This document shows positions 10,239 through 19,877 of a stretch of 64,000 bases of DNA, one piece after another. The position numbers and the translations under genes are program-made. Source of the DNA: an uncultured Anaeroplasmataceae bacterium (GTDB lineage: Bacteria > Bacillota_I > Bacilli_A > Acholeplasmatales > Anaeroplasmataceae); NCBI GenBank assembly GCA_944325695.1, contig CALVBA010000003.1, positions 1 through 64,000 on the forward strand. Reading direction: 5' to 3'. The first letter of the stretch is position 1. Every line of letters starts with the position of its first letter. Below the pieces are notes generated by a model, which saw only the letters and a list, made by a program, of their open reading frames with translations, did not search any database and was not told the origin of the DNA.

Positions 10239-10757
10239 TTATAATTTTGTTTTACCAGAACCTTGTATATTTTGTATTTCTAAATTAATTTTGTCAAAGT
10301 AACTACTTGAAAAATCTAGGTTATTCAATTTAATTAAACGCCATGTTGTATTATCTAACTTACAATTATTAAATACTATATTATGGTGTTTAATATCCAT
10401 AAAATGGCTCTCTATAAAATTAACATCTTCAAATATAACATTACGCCATTTTAAACTATAAAAGTTAGCCATTTTTATACTTGATGAAGTAACTTTACAA
10501 AAATCAAAATTGGAATCATAAATATTTATTCCATCTAATTTGGAGTTATTAAAACTTACTTTATGCAATCCACAATTTTTAAAAGCTACACCAATAAATA
10601 AACAATTTTCAAATACACATCTATTAAAATTACAAAAATTAAATTCTTTAGTATCTAAAATCAAATCTTTAAAAATAACATCTTCATAACTTGTACTAAC
10701 ATTATAATCTTTTATTTCATTAGACGAAATAATTTGATTTATGATTTTATTTTCCAT
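10239..10757 (-). CDS. Pentapeptide-repeat protein
   Basis: A 172-residue protein built of five-residue repeats with hydrophobic or aromatic central positions (FNFCNFNRC, FENCLF, FKNCGL, FNNSKL, FNNCKL), which predicts a right-handed quadrilateral beta-helix. Related folds include the Qnr/MfpA gyrase-protecting proteins, but this one is shorter than Qnr (about 215 aa) and the family is functionally diverse, so no target is assigned. ATG 10757 overlaps the upstream pseudouridine synthase by 11 nt, with AAAGGA 10 nt upstream; a TTG three codons earlier has poorer spacing. It is last in the 15.6-10.2 kb gene run. No clear terminator was seen below it. Confidence 0.75.
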   Translation of the reverse strand: MENKIINQIISSNEIKDYNVSTSYEDVIFKDLILDTKEFNFCNFNRCVFENCLFIGVAFKNCGLHKVSFNNSKLDGINIYDSNFDFCKVTSSSIKMANFYSLKWRNVIFEDVNFIESHFMDIKHHNIVFNNCKLDNTTWRLIKLNNLDFSSSYFDKINLEIQNIQGSGKTKL

Positions 10758-11634
10758 TATCAACAATCCTTTGCATATCCTTTGGTAATGGACAAGTTAT
10801 TTGTATCTTTTTTCTTGTAATAGGATGAATAAAACTTACTTGATAAGAGTGTAGAGCAGTTCTTTTAATTAATTTACAATCTCCAAAGTATAATTCATCA
10901 CCTAAAAGTGGGTGATTAATACTTGACAAATGTACTCTAATTTGATGTGTACGTCCAGTTTCTAATTGTAATTTAACTAAATTAATTCCTCGTGATAGCT
11001 TTTTAATAACTTCGTAATGTGTAATTGCTTCTTGTCCTGTTTTAGAAATTCTTCTACGACTTTTATGGTGTCGATCCTCACCAATTTTAGCGTTTATAAC
11101 CCCTTTTGTTTCCTTAAATTTATTACTACATAAGGCTAAATATATACGAGTAATTTCATGCTTTTCAATAAAGTGATTCATATAGGCATTAGTAAACATA
11201 TCCTTAGCAAAGATAATAATTCCTGTTGTATCACGATCAATTCTATGCACATAACGAACCGACTTATCTAAATTTTTCTTAGCATAATAATTACTTATAC
11301 GATTGACTAAAGTTCCTGTTTTATTTTTATCATCTGGATGAACGATTAAATGAGCCTCTTTATTTATAACAAGTAAATAATCATCTTCGTATAAAATGTC
11401 AATTGGGATATTTTCACATGGAAAATCGCGTTTCTCAAATATTGATGTATCAATTATAACTTCATCATTTTCTTGTAAAATTGTTTTATATGAAGCCAAA
11501 ATACCATTAACATAGATGATTTTCCCCGATAAAACTTGATGTTTTTTTGCTTTTCCTAAATGAAAGTAATCTAATAACGCATCAAGTGTCGTTCCATTAA
11601 AGAATTTATTAACTTGCATTTTAAATTGATCCAT
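10747..11634 (-). CDS. RluA-family pseudouridine synthase (RluD-like)
   Basis: A 295-residue RNA pseudouridine synthase of the RluA/RluC/RluD family. An N-terminal S4-like RNA-binding segment (about 10-60) precedes the catalytic domain with HRIDRDTTG (Asp is the nucleophile) near 130, and the RTHQIRVH motif near 228. Length is typical for Firmicute RluD paralogues. The S4 domain suggests RluD/RluC-type rRNA modification, but the exact uridine cannot be read from sequence. ATG 11634 follows GAGGTGA and overlaps the upstream stop as TAATG, so it is translationally coupled to the metallophosphoesterase. Confidence 0.88.
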   Translation of the reverse strand: MDQFKMQVNKFFNGTTLDALLDYFHLGKAKKHQVLSGKIIYVNGILASYKTILQENDEVIIDTSIFEKRDFPCENIPIDILYEDDYLLVINKEAHLIVHPDDKNKTGTLVNRISNYYAKKNLDKSVRYVHRIDRDTTGIIIFAKDMFTNAYMNHFIEKHEITRIYLALCSNKFKETKGVINAKIGEDRHHKSRRRISKTGQEAITHYEVIKKLSRGINLVKLQLETGRTHQIRVHLSSINHPLLGDELYFGDCKLIKRTALHSYQVSFIHPITRKKIQITCPLPKDMQRIVDNGK

Positions 11635-12713
11635 TAAATCACCTCATAAAATTTATTTTCAATTATTCCCATAATACCGTTTTTAAAAACTAAACTGTAC
11701 TTTTCTCCTTTAAGAAAAATATCAATTATATCCCCTTTATTTCCTGTAATCAAATTATTTGTAACCTCATAAATAGTATTTTTACCTTGTTCTGAATAAA
11801 TAAGTTTTTTAGGAAAATAAAAATGATGTCCATGGCAATAAATTAAATAAAAATCACTTTCTTTTTTTATTATTTTTACATCTTTAATGTCTCTAAATCC
11901 TTTCGCAAAACTATGCCGTTTAAATATTAGTTTTTTCTTAATTAAACCCTTAGGATATAAAGAAACTAACATATTATTAAATCCCATCGTATCTAAACTA
12001 TCAATTATAAAAACATTTAAAAATTTAAATGGTGTTACATTACATCCAGCATCAATAGAAATAATCTTACGTTTTTGATCAATTAAAGAACTAATTTTAA
12101 ATTTAGTACTATTATAATTATGAACTGGAAAATGCCCAACAATTTGATAATGTGGCCCTCCTAAGTACTTTTCAAAGAACGCATAGTTTTTACAAACGTC
12201 ATTACTACCAATATGGTTTAAATCATCAATCCCAGCGTGTGAAAGGTAAAGTTTTTCATTAACAACAATAACATGTGGCAAATTTTTGATAAAATTTATT
12301 TCTTTTTGATAATTATTTTTAATTGTTTTGCAAAATAAATCGATATCCATCTCAGGGGTTATGACGAATTTTTGTTCTAAAGCCATTTCTAATAAAATGG
12401 TTTTTTGTTTAACAAATAAATAATACTTTAATAAATCATGGTCGATTTTATCAAATTGATACATAATTTGATCATTATTTCCTTGAATTAAAAAGATGTT
12501 TTCTTTCTTGGATAACATCATCATATAACGCAACATTTCTAGGTTGTAATCACCTTTTTCAATCATATCACCTAAAATGAATAAATAATCATCATCATTA
12601 AAAGCTACATCAACTAATAATTTTTTAAATAATGGTAAATTTCCATGGATATCTGATACAAATAATAACCTTCTTTTATCGTTAATACTTATTTTATCGA
12701 TCTTTAAAGTCAT
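11634..12713 (-). CDS. Metallophosphoesterase (calcineurin-like)
   Basis: A 359-residue protein with the binuclear metal motifs of the calcineurin-like superfamily: DIHGN (D-x-H) near residue 20, GDMIEKG near 47, GNNDQ near 78 (GNND where GNHD is usual), SHAG near 175 and VGHFP near 198. The layout resembles PrpE/Ser-Thr phosphatases or symmetrical Ap4A hydrolases. A C-terminal region of about 110 residues has no motif I recognise. The start ATG has AAGGGG 10 nt upstream and overlaps the patatin gene by 20 nt. Whether the substrate is protein or nucleotide is unknown. Confidence 0.8.
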   Translation of the reverse strand: MTLKIDKISINDKRRLLFVSDIHGNLPLFKKLLVDVAFNDDDYLFILGDMIEKGDYNLEMLRYMMMLSKKENIFLIQGNNDQIMYQFDKIDHDLLKYYLFVKQKTILLEMALEQKFVITPEMDIDLFCKTIKNNYQKEINFIKNLPHVIVVNEKLYLSHAGIDDLNHIGSNDVCKNYAFFEKYLGGPHYQIVGHFPVHNYNSTKFKISSLIDQKRKIISIDAGCNVTPFKFLNVFIIDSLDTMGFNNMLVSLYPKGLIKKKLIFKRHSFAKGFRDIKDVKIIKKESDFYLIYCHGHHFYFPKKLIYSEQGKNTIYEVTNNLITGNKGDIIDIFLKGEKYSLVFKNGIMGIIENKFYEVI

Positions 12714-14019
12714 CTAAATCATCCCCTTGGAAATCATAATCTTTAAAATGTTTTAAAAAGATATAAGTAATAAATGCTTGTGGTTTACTAAGCATTAAAT
12801 TGATTAAGATTTCATTTGTAGCTAAATTATCATTTTGAATTAATAGCGCTGCTAAATAAGCATCCTCATATCCTAAAAAATAATTTTTTAATTTATTTTT
12901 ATTACTAATTTGATCAATATCATTTTTAAATGCCTCTACGTCAACTGACTTAGTAAAGACCTTTAATAATAACCTTTTTCCTAAAGTTAATGGATGATAA
13001 ATAACAATATATTCCATAGAAAAGATTTCACAACCTATCTCTAATGCACGAATAACATATTCTTCATCAGTTAATGGATGTAATGTACTATTTTCTAATA
13101 AATTAAATATATTGCCGTCTTTTTCCGGACGAACTAATGTTTTTATACGTCTTTTTTTAATTTCATTAGTCATTTTAATAAAATCTTCAATAACTAATTT
13201 ATAAAAATCTTCAGCAAAATAGTATGGTTCAAATGTGTATTTAAAACCTCTTTTAAGCTTATATGCCTTTAAACAATCATTATATCCTAATACTTGGTTT
13301 CGGTGAATAATTTCGCGTTCAAAATGTAGAAAGCTTCCTAATGGCCATGATGGAACGATATATTTAATTTTATCATTATTTAAATGCTCTTTATGTGTAA
13401 TATTAACATTTAAATCAACTGCCAAAACAAAATCAGCTCCTAATTCAAAAGCTAAATTAATCGGCAAATTATCTGAATAACCACCGTCAACATATGATCT
13501 TCCATCAATTTTACATACCGGAAAAGCTGGAAAACATGATGATGAAGCTAATAAATATTTTTTTATATTTCGATAATTTTCATCATCGATAATAAAGTTG
13601 ATTTGTTTCATTGTTGGAAATGATGCAGCAACAATACCTAGTTTTTTTGGATTATTTTTTGCTTTTTCAACAATTATATATTCATCTAACAATTTATAAA
13701 AGGGCGTAATATCTGCTCCTAAGTTTTTAATATATGTTTTTAAGAATGGTAGGATATCATTTTTTTTCTTAAACATTGTTTGAACCAATGGTCCATCGAT
13801 ATTAAATCCATTAACAACAATATGATTGATGGTTACTTCATTCCATAATGATAAACATCTATCATATTCTCCTAAAAACATCATCGCTCCATTTAAAGCT
13901 CCAATTGATGTTCCTGTTATAATATCAAAATCTTCCCCTAATTCCTTTAAGCATGTCCAAACACCCATTTGATATGCTCCTTTAGAGCCACCACCACATA
14001 AACTAATTGCCTTTTTCAT
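12694..14019 (-). CDS. Patatin-like phospholipase
   Basis: A 441-residue protein with the patatin Ser-Asp dyad: oxyanion loop GGGSKGAYQ at residues 9-17, nucleophile GTSIG near 40 and DGGYSDN near 170. It is a predicted cytoplasmic or membrane-associated lipid acyl hydrolase; there is no signal peptide. The C-terminal 200 residues are not part of the patatin core and have no recognised domain. The start ATG has AAGGGG upstream and overlaps queH by 17 nt. Substrate unknown; bacterial members can be RssA/YlbK-like or phospholipases. Confidence 0.85.
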   Translation of the reverse strand: MKKAISLCGGGSKGAYQMGVWTCLKELGEDFDIITGTSIGALNGAMMFLGEYDRCLSLWNEVTINHIVVNGFNIDGPLVQTMFKKKNDILPFLKTYIKNLGADITPFYKLLDEYIIVEKAKNNPKKLGIVAASFPTMKQINFIIDDENYRNIKKYLLASSSCFPAFPVCKIDGRSYVDGGYSDNLPINLAFELGADFVLAVDLNVNITHKEHLNNDKIKYIVPSWPLGSFLHFEREIIHRNQVLGYNDCLKAYKLKRGFKYTFEPYYFAEDFYKLVIEDFIKMTNEIKKRRIKTLVRPEKDGNIFNLLENSTLHPLTDEEYVIRALEIGCEIFSMEYIVIYHPLTLGKRLLLKVFTKSVDVEAFKNDIDQISNKNKLKNYFLGYEDAYLAALLIQNDNLATNEILINLMLSKPQAFITYIFLKHFKDYDFQGDDLDDFKDR

Positions 14020-14638
14020 CTTTATTACCCCTTTTTAATAAACTATCTCTTTTAGAAAATGGACAACCACAATAATCTTGTCGATATAATTGATATTCTT
14101 TTGAATACTCGATAGATTTTAAATACCCCTGTTCTTTTTTAAAGTTGCTATATAAATATTTTACTTGATATTCTTCTTCTAATTGATAGCCAATTTCATT
14201 GATTTTATCAGAATTTTTATAAGGACTAATCGATAAAACCGTTGAAAAGTAGTCATAATGATGTTCTTTTGCATAAATACACGCTTCACGCATACGCATT
14301 TCATAGCATAAAAAACATCTTTTCCCCCCTTCTTTTTCATTTTCTAAACCTTTAGACATCTTTAAAAAATCTTCAAAGCGATAATCTAATTGATAAACTT
14401 GAATATCTAAATGTGCTTCTTTTAAGAAAGTTTTTAATTCTTCTAAGCGATGATCATATTCTGTTTTCGGATAAATATTGGGATTATAAAATAAAATATC
14501 GATCTCAAAATATTGCTTTAAATTAAATAATACGTGCGTTGCACAAGGAGCACAACATGAATGAATTAATAACCGCGGTTTATTATTTTGATCAATTGTC
14601 GATAAAAACTTCGTAAAATCTTTGTAATTAGTAATCAT
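14003..14638 (-). CDS. queH: Epoxyqueuosine reductase QueH
   Basis: A 211-residue protein of the DUF208/QueH family, which reduces epoxyqueuosine to queuosine in tRNA without the cobalamin used by QueG. The vicinal cysteines SCCAPC (about 27-32), the CFLC pair (about 108-111) and CGCPF near the C-terminus supply ligands for the iron-sulfur and metal sites. QueH is common in anaerobes. The start ATG has AGGTAGGTG upstream. No other queuosine gene lies in the window. Confidence 0.9.
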   Translation of the reverse strand: MITNYKDFTKFLSTIDQNNKPRLLIHSCCAPCATHVLFNLKQYFEIDILFYNPNIYPKTEYDHRLEELKTFLKEAHLDIQVYQLDYRFEDFLKMSKGLENEKEGGKRCFLCYEMRMREACIYAKEHHYDYFSTVLSISPYKNSDKINEIGYQLEEEYQVKYLYSNFKKEQGYLKSIEYSKEYQLYRQDYCGCPFSKRDSLLKRGNKDEKGN

Positions 14639-14646
14639 ATTAACAC

Positions 14647-15570
14647 CTACCTCAAAACACTCTTTAAAAATCTTAATGCATTTTTATACATTATTTTTTC
14701 AATCATTTGCGTTTTATAGCCCGCCTTATAAAGTTCAGATACTAAATCATCCATCATTGATGCATCTTTAATAAAAGTTTCTTCACTAAAACCATCAAAA
14801 TCTGTCCCAATTGATATTACATCTAATAAGTCATTTTTAACTAAAAAATTAATGTGAATTATTAAGTCACTAATCGCTAGTTCTTTATTGATTGATACAA
14901 AAGGGGGATAAAAATTTAGACCGATAATTCCCTTTTTAGCATTAATTTTTTTTATAATATCGAGTGGTAAATTACGTGAATGATAACATATCTCACGGAC
15001 ATTAGAATGACTTGCCATAATTGGTTTATCACTTAATTTTAAAACATCTAAAACTCCTTTATCAGATAAATGGGATACATCGATAGCTATTCCCAAAGAG
15101 TTAAGTTTAGAAATTAATTTCTTTCCATAACATTTTAGTGGTTCATTTATTAAATGGCTATATCCAATACTATTTTCTTCATTCCATGTTAATGTTAAAA
15201 TTCTAATTCCTAAATCATATAAAACATCTAACATTGTATTAGAATGATACAAAATCAATCCCGATTCAAGGGATAAAAGAGCAGAAATTTTATTTAGTTT
15301 CATATTTTTTATTATATCACGGTATTGATAAATTGGGGCAATTAATTTCGAATTTTTTTGTATTTCCTGATGAAATAACTGAATCATTTTTAAAACTTTA
15401 GAAGCATAATTTTCATCTTGTGGATTTACAAAAACCGCAAAAACCTGCATTAAATAATCTGCTTTTTTAAGTTTATATAAATCAATTTTAAAATCATTTG
15501 TTAATAATGATGAATCTCTTTGTTCTGACAATAACATTAACGTATCGACATGTAAATCGATTTTTTTCAT
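14647..15570 (-). CDS. Membrane dipeptidase, peptidase M19 family
   Basis: A 307-residue zinc dipeptidase-like protein. It shows the metal motif HVDT near the N-terminus (DLHVDT), ESG near 115, SHL and SHSN in the middle (DVSHLSDKG, MASHSNVR) and GTDFDG near 255, all family hallmarks. M19 enzymes cleave L-Xaa-D-Xaa or L,L dipeptides. The start is ATG 15570 because AGGGGGAT is directly upstream; a longer in-frame start would overlap the upstream terminator. Its stop is 8 nt before queH. Confidence 0.88.
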   Translation of the reverse strand: MKKIDLHVDTLMLLSEQRDSSLLTNDFKIDLYKLKKADYLMQVFAVFVNPQDENYASKVLKMIQLFHQEIQKNSKLIAPIYQYRDIIKNMKLNKISALLSLESGLILYHSNTMLDVLYDLGIRILTLTWNEENSIGYSHLINEPLKCYGKKLISKLNSLGIAIDVSHLSDKGVLDVLKLSDKPIMASHSNVREICYHSRNLPLDIIKKINAKKGIIGLNFYPPFVSINKELAISDLIIHINFLVKNDLLDVISIGTDFDGFSEETFIKDASMMDDLVSELYKAGYKTQMIEKIMYKNALRFLKSVLR

Positions 15571-15581
15571 ATATCCCCCTA

Positions 15582-15616
15582 AAATTAAAAAATGCATCAT
15601 TTTATACTGATGCATC
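15582..15616 (-). terminator. Terminator after the EamA transporter
   Basis: ATGCATCA and TGATGCAT form an eight-base-pair stem, followed on the minus strand by TTTTTTAATTTT. It overlaps the EamA stop codon and lies just above the M19 gene, so the M19 run likely depends on readthrough or a promoter inside eamA. Confidence 0.75.
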
Positions 15617-16549
15617 TATTTTTTCATACTGATTAATAATAACTTTTTGCTTTTTAGAAAATTTAATTTCGACTATTAAAACTGCTAAAATCATTAACAT
15701 TAATCCTAACACTTCTAAAAAATTCATCGCATCATGCAAAATTAAAACAGAAGCAATACAAGCGATTATCGTTTCCTGACATAAAATAATCGATGTTGTT
15801 GTCGGTTTAACTTTTTTTTGCGCATATATTTGTAATACTGATGCTATGGCACTGCTAAAAATAGCAACAAAAATAACACCCATCCACCCATTTGAATGCA
15901 TTATATTGGTTTGCCCAAATAATGGCATAAAGATAAGTGAAATTAAGGCCATAGTAAATAATTGAATTGTCGTGATTGATAATGGATTGTCGCATTTAGC
16001 ACAATATCCACAAAAAATAATTTGAATTGCAAAACCAAGTCCACATAATATAAGCAAAATATCGCTAAATTTTAAACTTGAAGCAATATTTTGTAAAACA
16101 ATAAAAAGATTAAACTTATTAGCAATCAGTGATTCATTAAAAGTGATTATAAATGTCCCTATAAAAGCGATTATAGCCGCAATGATAACTTTTTTTTCTA
16201 GTTTTTTTCTAAAAATTACCCGCATAATAAATGGAATAAAAATAATGTTAAGACTTGTAAAAATAGCGGAATTTTGAACACCAGATGAGGCTTGCCCAAT
16301 TGTTTGTAGTGCATAGGGAATAAATGTTAAAATACCACAAATAAAGCCTAAAATGAGTGTTTTTTTGTTTTTATACCATTTATATTTCAATGAAAAAAAT
16401 GATAAGAAAACAGCCCCAACCAATCCACGTGAAAATAGAATTTCAAATGGCTTCCATCCACTTCCTAAAGCACTATCTACTCCAATAAAAGCAAACCCCC
16501 AAATCATTGCTGTTAAAACTAAAGCAAGAGTTGGGAGTTGTTTTTTCAT
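15602..16549 (-). CDS. EamA/DMT family transporter
   Basis: A 315-residue hydrophobic protein with about ten membrane helices in two EamA repeats (about 8-140 and 160-300). The opening TAMIWGFAFIG matches the DMT signature start. Family members export amino acids or metabolites; substrate unknown. The start ATG is 1 nt after the isomerase stop. AAGGAG is about 13 nt upstream, which is long, so expression may rely on coupling to the previous gene. Confidence 0.85.
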   Translation of the reverse strand: MKKQLPTLALVLTAMIWGFAFIGVDSALGSGWKPFEILFSRGLVGAVFLSFFSLKYKWYKNKKTLILGFICGILTFIPYALQTIGQASSGVQNSAIFTSLNIIFIPFIMRVIFRKKLEKKVIIAAIIAFIGTFIITFNESLIANKFNLFIVLQNIASSLKFSDILLILCGLGFAIQIIFCGYCAKCDNPLSITTIQLFTMALISLIFMPLFGQTNIMHSNGWMGVIFVAIFSSAIASVLQIYAQKKVKPTTTSIILCQETIIACIASVLILHDAMNFLEVLGLMLMILAVLIVEIKFSKKQKVIINQYEKIDASV

Positions 16550-16550
16550 A

Positions 16551-17189
16551 TTATTTTAATAACTCCTTAATGTAATTTGCAATTTCTTCATCTTGGCAGT
16601 TAGCGAAGAAATATTCTTGGAATTTTGGTCCGCTTACAGTTTGTTTTAAGAAGTCTTGATCAATATTTTTTAGGATTTCAATCATTGGATAATGTGTAAC
16701 TTTTTTAACGTCATCTAAAATACGTTTGTTTCTTTGTTCAGGAATAGCACGTTCACGTGGATATCCTAATCCTCTTTCACCGCTGAATATTTTTTCAAAG
16801 CAATATTCTAAGTTTAATTCTGCTCCCCATCCAAATCCTTTAGCAAATGGGAAAGAAATGGCATTTCCGTCGTTGATTTGCCCAAACATATAGGCATCAC
16901 TTGGGTCAACAATTAAACCACAAAGAACATTTGGGAATGAATTACATGCAAGCATTGCTCCACTTCCTGTTCCACATCCAGTAACAACAAAATCGCAAGC
17001 TTTTGAATTAATTAAAATAGCTGCAAGTAATCCCACTTGAACATAAGTTAATTGATTTTCGTCATTAGCTGTATACATTCCATAGTTATAAATTTCATGA
17101 CCTAATGGTTCGCATACTTTTTTTAAACTATTAAAAATTAATTCATTTTTACTAGCTTGAGAATTTTCGTTAATTAAAGCAATTTTCAT
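16551..17189 (-). CDS. RpiB/LacA/LacB family sugar-phosphate isomerase
   Basis: A 212-residue protein with the RpiB catalytic-cysteine motif TGCGTGSGAM near residue 72 and an N-terminal nucleotide-like fold (MKIALINENSQ). It is longer than classical RpiB (about 150 aa), with an extra C-terminal segment, so it belongs to a distinct RpiB-like subgroup. Ribose-5-P or another aldose/ketose phosphate isomerisation is the likely reaction; the substrate cannot be set. It sits 14 nt downstream of nrdG in the same apparent operon. Confidence 0.82.
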   Translation of the reverse strand: MKIALINENSQASKNELIFNSLKKVCEPLGHEIYNYGMYTANDENQLTYVQVGLLAAILINSKACDFVVTGCGTGSGAMLACNSFPNVLCGLIVDPSDAYMFGQINDGNAISFPFAKGFGWGAELNLEYCFEKIFSGERGLGYPRERAIPEQRNKRILDDVKKVTHYPMIEILKNIDQDFLKQTVSGPKFQEYFFANCQDEEIANYIKELLK

Positions 17190-17203
17190 TTTTTATACCA
17201 TCC

Positions 17204-17701
17204 TTATCTAATTTCATCGATTAATACAATCTCATTTTTTTCTCTTGTTTTATTCAAATCAATAATTCTTTGATTTGTAGAACCACGCCAATTAATCTTT
17301 GTATCGGCTTGTTCTTTAACAAATTTTCCATCGACTAAAACATCAATGTATTTAATTATTTCTAGAGATTGAATTTCCTCATATAAGTAACCTGTATATA
17401 ACCAGATATCCTTATTATTATACTTTGTTTTAATTTTTTTAGCAAGATTTAAAATAACATCAATGTTATTTTTGTGTAGCGGATCTCCTCCACTAAATGT
17501 AATTCCTTTGATATAATCGCATTCTAAAGCATTAAATAGTTCTTCTTCTGCTTCGTTATCAAAGGCAATTCCACTTAAATAATCCCAAGTCTCTGGATTA
17601 TGACATCCATTACAATGATGACTACATCCAGAAACCCATAAAACAACACGTAAACCTGCGCCATTTAACATATCGCATTTGGTAATATTATGATAATTCA
17701 T
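17204..17701 (-). CDS. nrdG: Anaerobic ribonucleotide reductase activating enzyme NrdG
   Basis: A 165-residue radical-SAM activase that installs the glycyl radical on NrdD. The cluster motif CSHHCNGC (CxxxCxxC, about 26-33) is followed by HNPETWDY, typical of NrdG, and FSGGDPL (about 69-75). Length is normal. It begins 5 nt after the nrdD stop. The ribosome site is weak, which suggests coupling to nrdD. Confidence 0.95.
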   Translation of the reverse strand: MNYHNITKCDMLNGAGLRVVLWVSGCSHHCNGCHNPETWDYLSGIAFDNEAEEELFNALECDYIKGITFSGGDPLHKNNIDVILNLAKKIKTKYNNKDIWLYTGYLYEEIQSLEIIKYIDVLVDGKFVKEQADTKINWRGSTNQRIIDLNKTREKNEIVLIDEIR

Positions 17702-17706
17702 TTTAT

Positions 17707-19818
17707 CTACATCGACTTTCTATCTTTTATTTCAGCCATTTTAGCATCGTTTAAACGCGTATCACCATTGACACGAGAATATGATAAATATCCATTCATG
17801 CGTTCAATTTTTGTTAAGTTTGAACTTCCACATTTTGGGCATACTTCCATTGACAATTCTTCATAACCACAATCATCACAATAGCTTAAAGAAAGATTAA
17901 CTCCTTCATAAAATCCCATTTTCATTGCTCGACGAATTAAAGTTTTTAAAGCATCGATATTGTAGTCAATTGGATATTTTACATATTGAATCTTACCACC
18001 ATTAAAGTAGTCCCAGAAACGTTTTTCTAAATCTTGTTTTAAAATTGGGGTAATATCTTCTGAAACATGACAATGAAAAGAATTAGAAACATAGCTTCTA
18101 TCAGATACATTTTTGATAATACCATATAAATTTCTAAACTGTTCAACTTGTTTACCACATAAACTTTCAGCTGGTGTTCCATAAATAGCGTATAAAATGT
18201 GATCTTCTTTTTTAATTCGTTCAACATAGTCGTTGATAAACTGCATAACTTCTAAACTAAATGAACCATCTTCAACAAGCGATTTTTGGTGATGAAGTTG
18301 TTCTAACTCGTTTAATGCTGTAATTCCAAATGACATTGTTGCCGATTCTAAAAGCGGTCTAATGCGATCATTGGCTTTTAAATGTCCACGATATAATCCA
18401 CCTTCCATAAAAGCAACCGGATTAGATGAAGCTTTTAAATCTCCAATATAATCATATGTTTTTTTATGTAATTTACGAATAATTTCTAAATAATAAGTTA
18501 AAGTTTCATAAAAATCTAAACCTTCAACTTTCGCCTTTTGGTAAATCAATGGTAAATTTAAACTAATTACTCCTAAATTAAAACGCCCTTCAAAAATTGG
18601 ATAATCTGTATCATCAAGTGGCATAAAACCACCTTTTTCATAATAAGGACTTAAAAAAGCACGACACCCCATCGGACTAATTACTTTTTTATATTTCTTA
18701 TATATATCAGCAACATATCCTTCCCCAGATAAACTTAAAAAGTCCGGATACATCGACTTACGACTACAATCGACAGCTAAATCAAATAAAGAAGCTAGTT
18801 TTTTACCTTCGCCGTGTAATTCTTCATCATATAAAAAGATTAATTTTGGAAATAAAACCGGTTTTTTATTACCTTTTTTACCTTGACCATTTTTTCTTGT
18901 TTCTAAAATATATTTTGTTGCCATTTGTGCGAAAGTTCCCTCGCCAACTCCAAATGTCGCTGAAATAAACGGATAATCACCACGTGAGCAACCAACAGTA
19001 TTAAATTTATATTCTAATCCTTGAAAACCTTTTTTAAAATCCGTTATAACATCTTCTAACGCATATGATTTTGCTTTTTGTTCATCATTAGTAATCTTTA
19101 AATATTTATCAAAATACATTTGATATGATTTTTCCGCATATGGTTCTAATAAAAGATCAATTTGTGGAATAGTAAAACCACCATACTGTTGACTAGCAGT
19201 ATTTAAGACAACATCGCCAATAACATCAAATACAACATCTAATGTTTTTGGTTCATTATACCAAATATTTCCCATTTCAAATCCGTCTTTTAAAAGATTT
19301 TTTAAATCATATAAACAACAATTAAAAGTATCTAATCTTGATCCAATATCGTGAATGTAAATATATCCATCATTATTAACTTGTAATTCTTCTTCATTTA
19401 AAAAAAACTTCATGTAAAATTGTCTTGATACTTCATTTAAAGTTAAAGTTCTTTTAGTACATACAAGAAGTGAATCTGAGTTAGAATTAGATTTATCACC
19501 TTTAGCAATAACTTGTTGGTTCTTGCGATAAATTCCATCAAGCATATGAACAAAATCAACTTTATAATTTCGATAATCTTTATATGATTTTGCTACCTTA
19601 GGAATTCTTTTTTCTAATGCATTTTCTACTAATACATGAACCGTAACAATTGGCGTTTTTTCTTCGATTAAACCATTTAAAACATAATCAACAACAAAAT
19701 TTTTGTCATCATCTGTTAAATTATATAAAACGCGTTCAGCAGATTTTGAAATTGCCTTAATGATTTTGTCTCGATTAAATGCTTCGATTTTACCATCTTT
19801 TTTAATAATATATTTCAT
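17707..19818 (-). CDS. nrdD: Anaerobic ribonucleoside-triphosphate reductase NrdD
   Basis: A 703-residue class III ribonucleotide reductase. An N-terminal ATP-cone (about 1-90, KRDGK-like KKDGKIEAFNRDKI) precedes the catalytic barrel. A C-terminal zinc site has CDDC and CPKC (about 646-660), and the glycyl-radical loop RMNGYLS places the radical at Gly676. All expected parts are present in one chain, unlike the split PFL in this window. The start ATG has AAAGGGG upstream. It is first in nrdD-nrdG-rpiB-type-eamA and supplies dNTPs without oxygen. Confidence 0.96.
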   Translation of the reverse strand: MKYIIKKDGKIEAFNRDKIIKAISKSAERVLYNLTDDDKNFVVDYVLNGLIEEKTPIVTVHVLVENALEKRIPKVAKSYKDYRNYKVDFVHMLDGIYRKNQQVIAKGDKSNSNSDSLLVCTKRTLTLNEVSRQFYMKFFLNEEELQVNNDGYIYIHDIGSRLDTFNCCLYDLKNLLKDGFEMGNIWYNEPKTLDVVFDVIGDVVLNTASQQYGGFTIPQIDLLLEPYAEKSYQMYFDKYLKITNDEQKAKSYALEDVITDFKKGFQGLEYKFNTVGCSRGDYPFISATFGVGEGTFAQMATKYILETRKNGQGKKGNKKPVLFPKLIFLYDEELHGEGKKLASLFDLAVDCSRKSMYPDFLSLSGEGYVADIYKKYKKVISPMGCRAFLSPYYEKGGFMPLDDTDYPIFEGRFNLGVISLNLPLIYQKAKVEGLDFYETLTYYLEIIRKLHKKTYDYIGDLKASSNPVAFMEGGLYRGHLKANDRIRPLLESATMSFGITALNELEQLHHQKSLVEDGSFSLEVMQFINDYVERIKKEDHILYAIYGTPAESLCGKQVEQFRNLYGIIKNVSDRSYVSNSFHCHVSEDITPILKQDLEKRFWDYFNGGKIQYVKYPIDYNIDALKTLIRRAMKMGFYEGVNLSLSYCDDCGYEELSMEVCPKCGSSNLTKIERMNGYLSYSRVNGDTRLNDAKMAEIKDRKSM

Positions 19819-19844
19819 CTTAATACCCCTTTCTTTTTATTTTA

Positions 19845-19853
19845 ATTATAGCA
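19845..19853 (-). promoter_or_regulatory. Extended -10 promoter of nrdD
   Basis: TGCTATAAT (TGnTATAAT) about 27 nt upstream of the nrdD ATG; no convincing -35 was found and no NrdR box was seen. Confidence 0.5.
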
Positions 19854-19877
19854 CAGTTTCCAATTTATTCTATTTTA

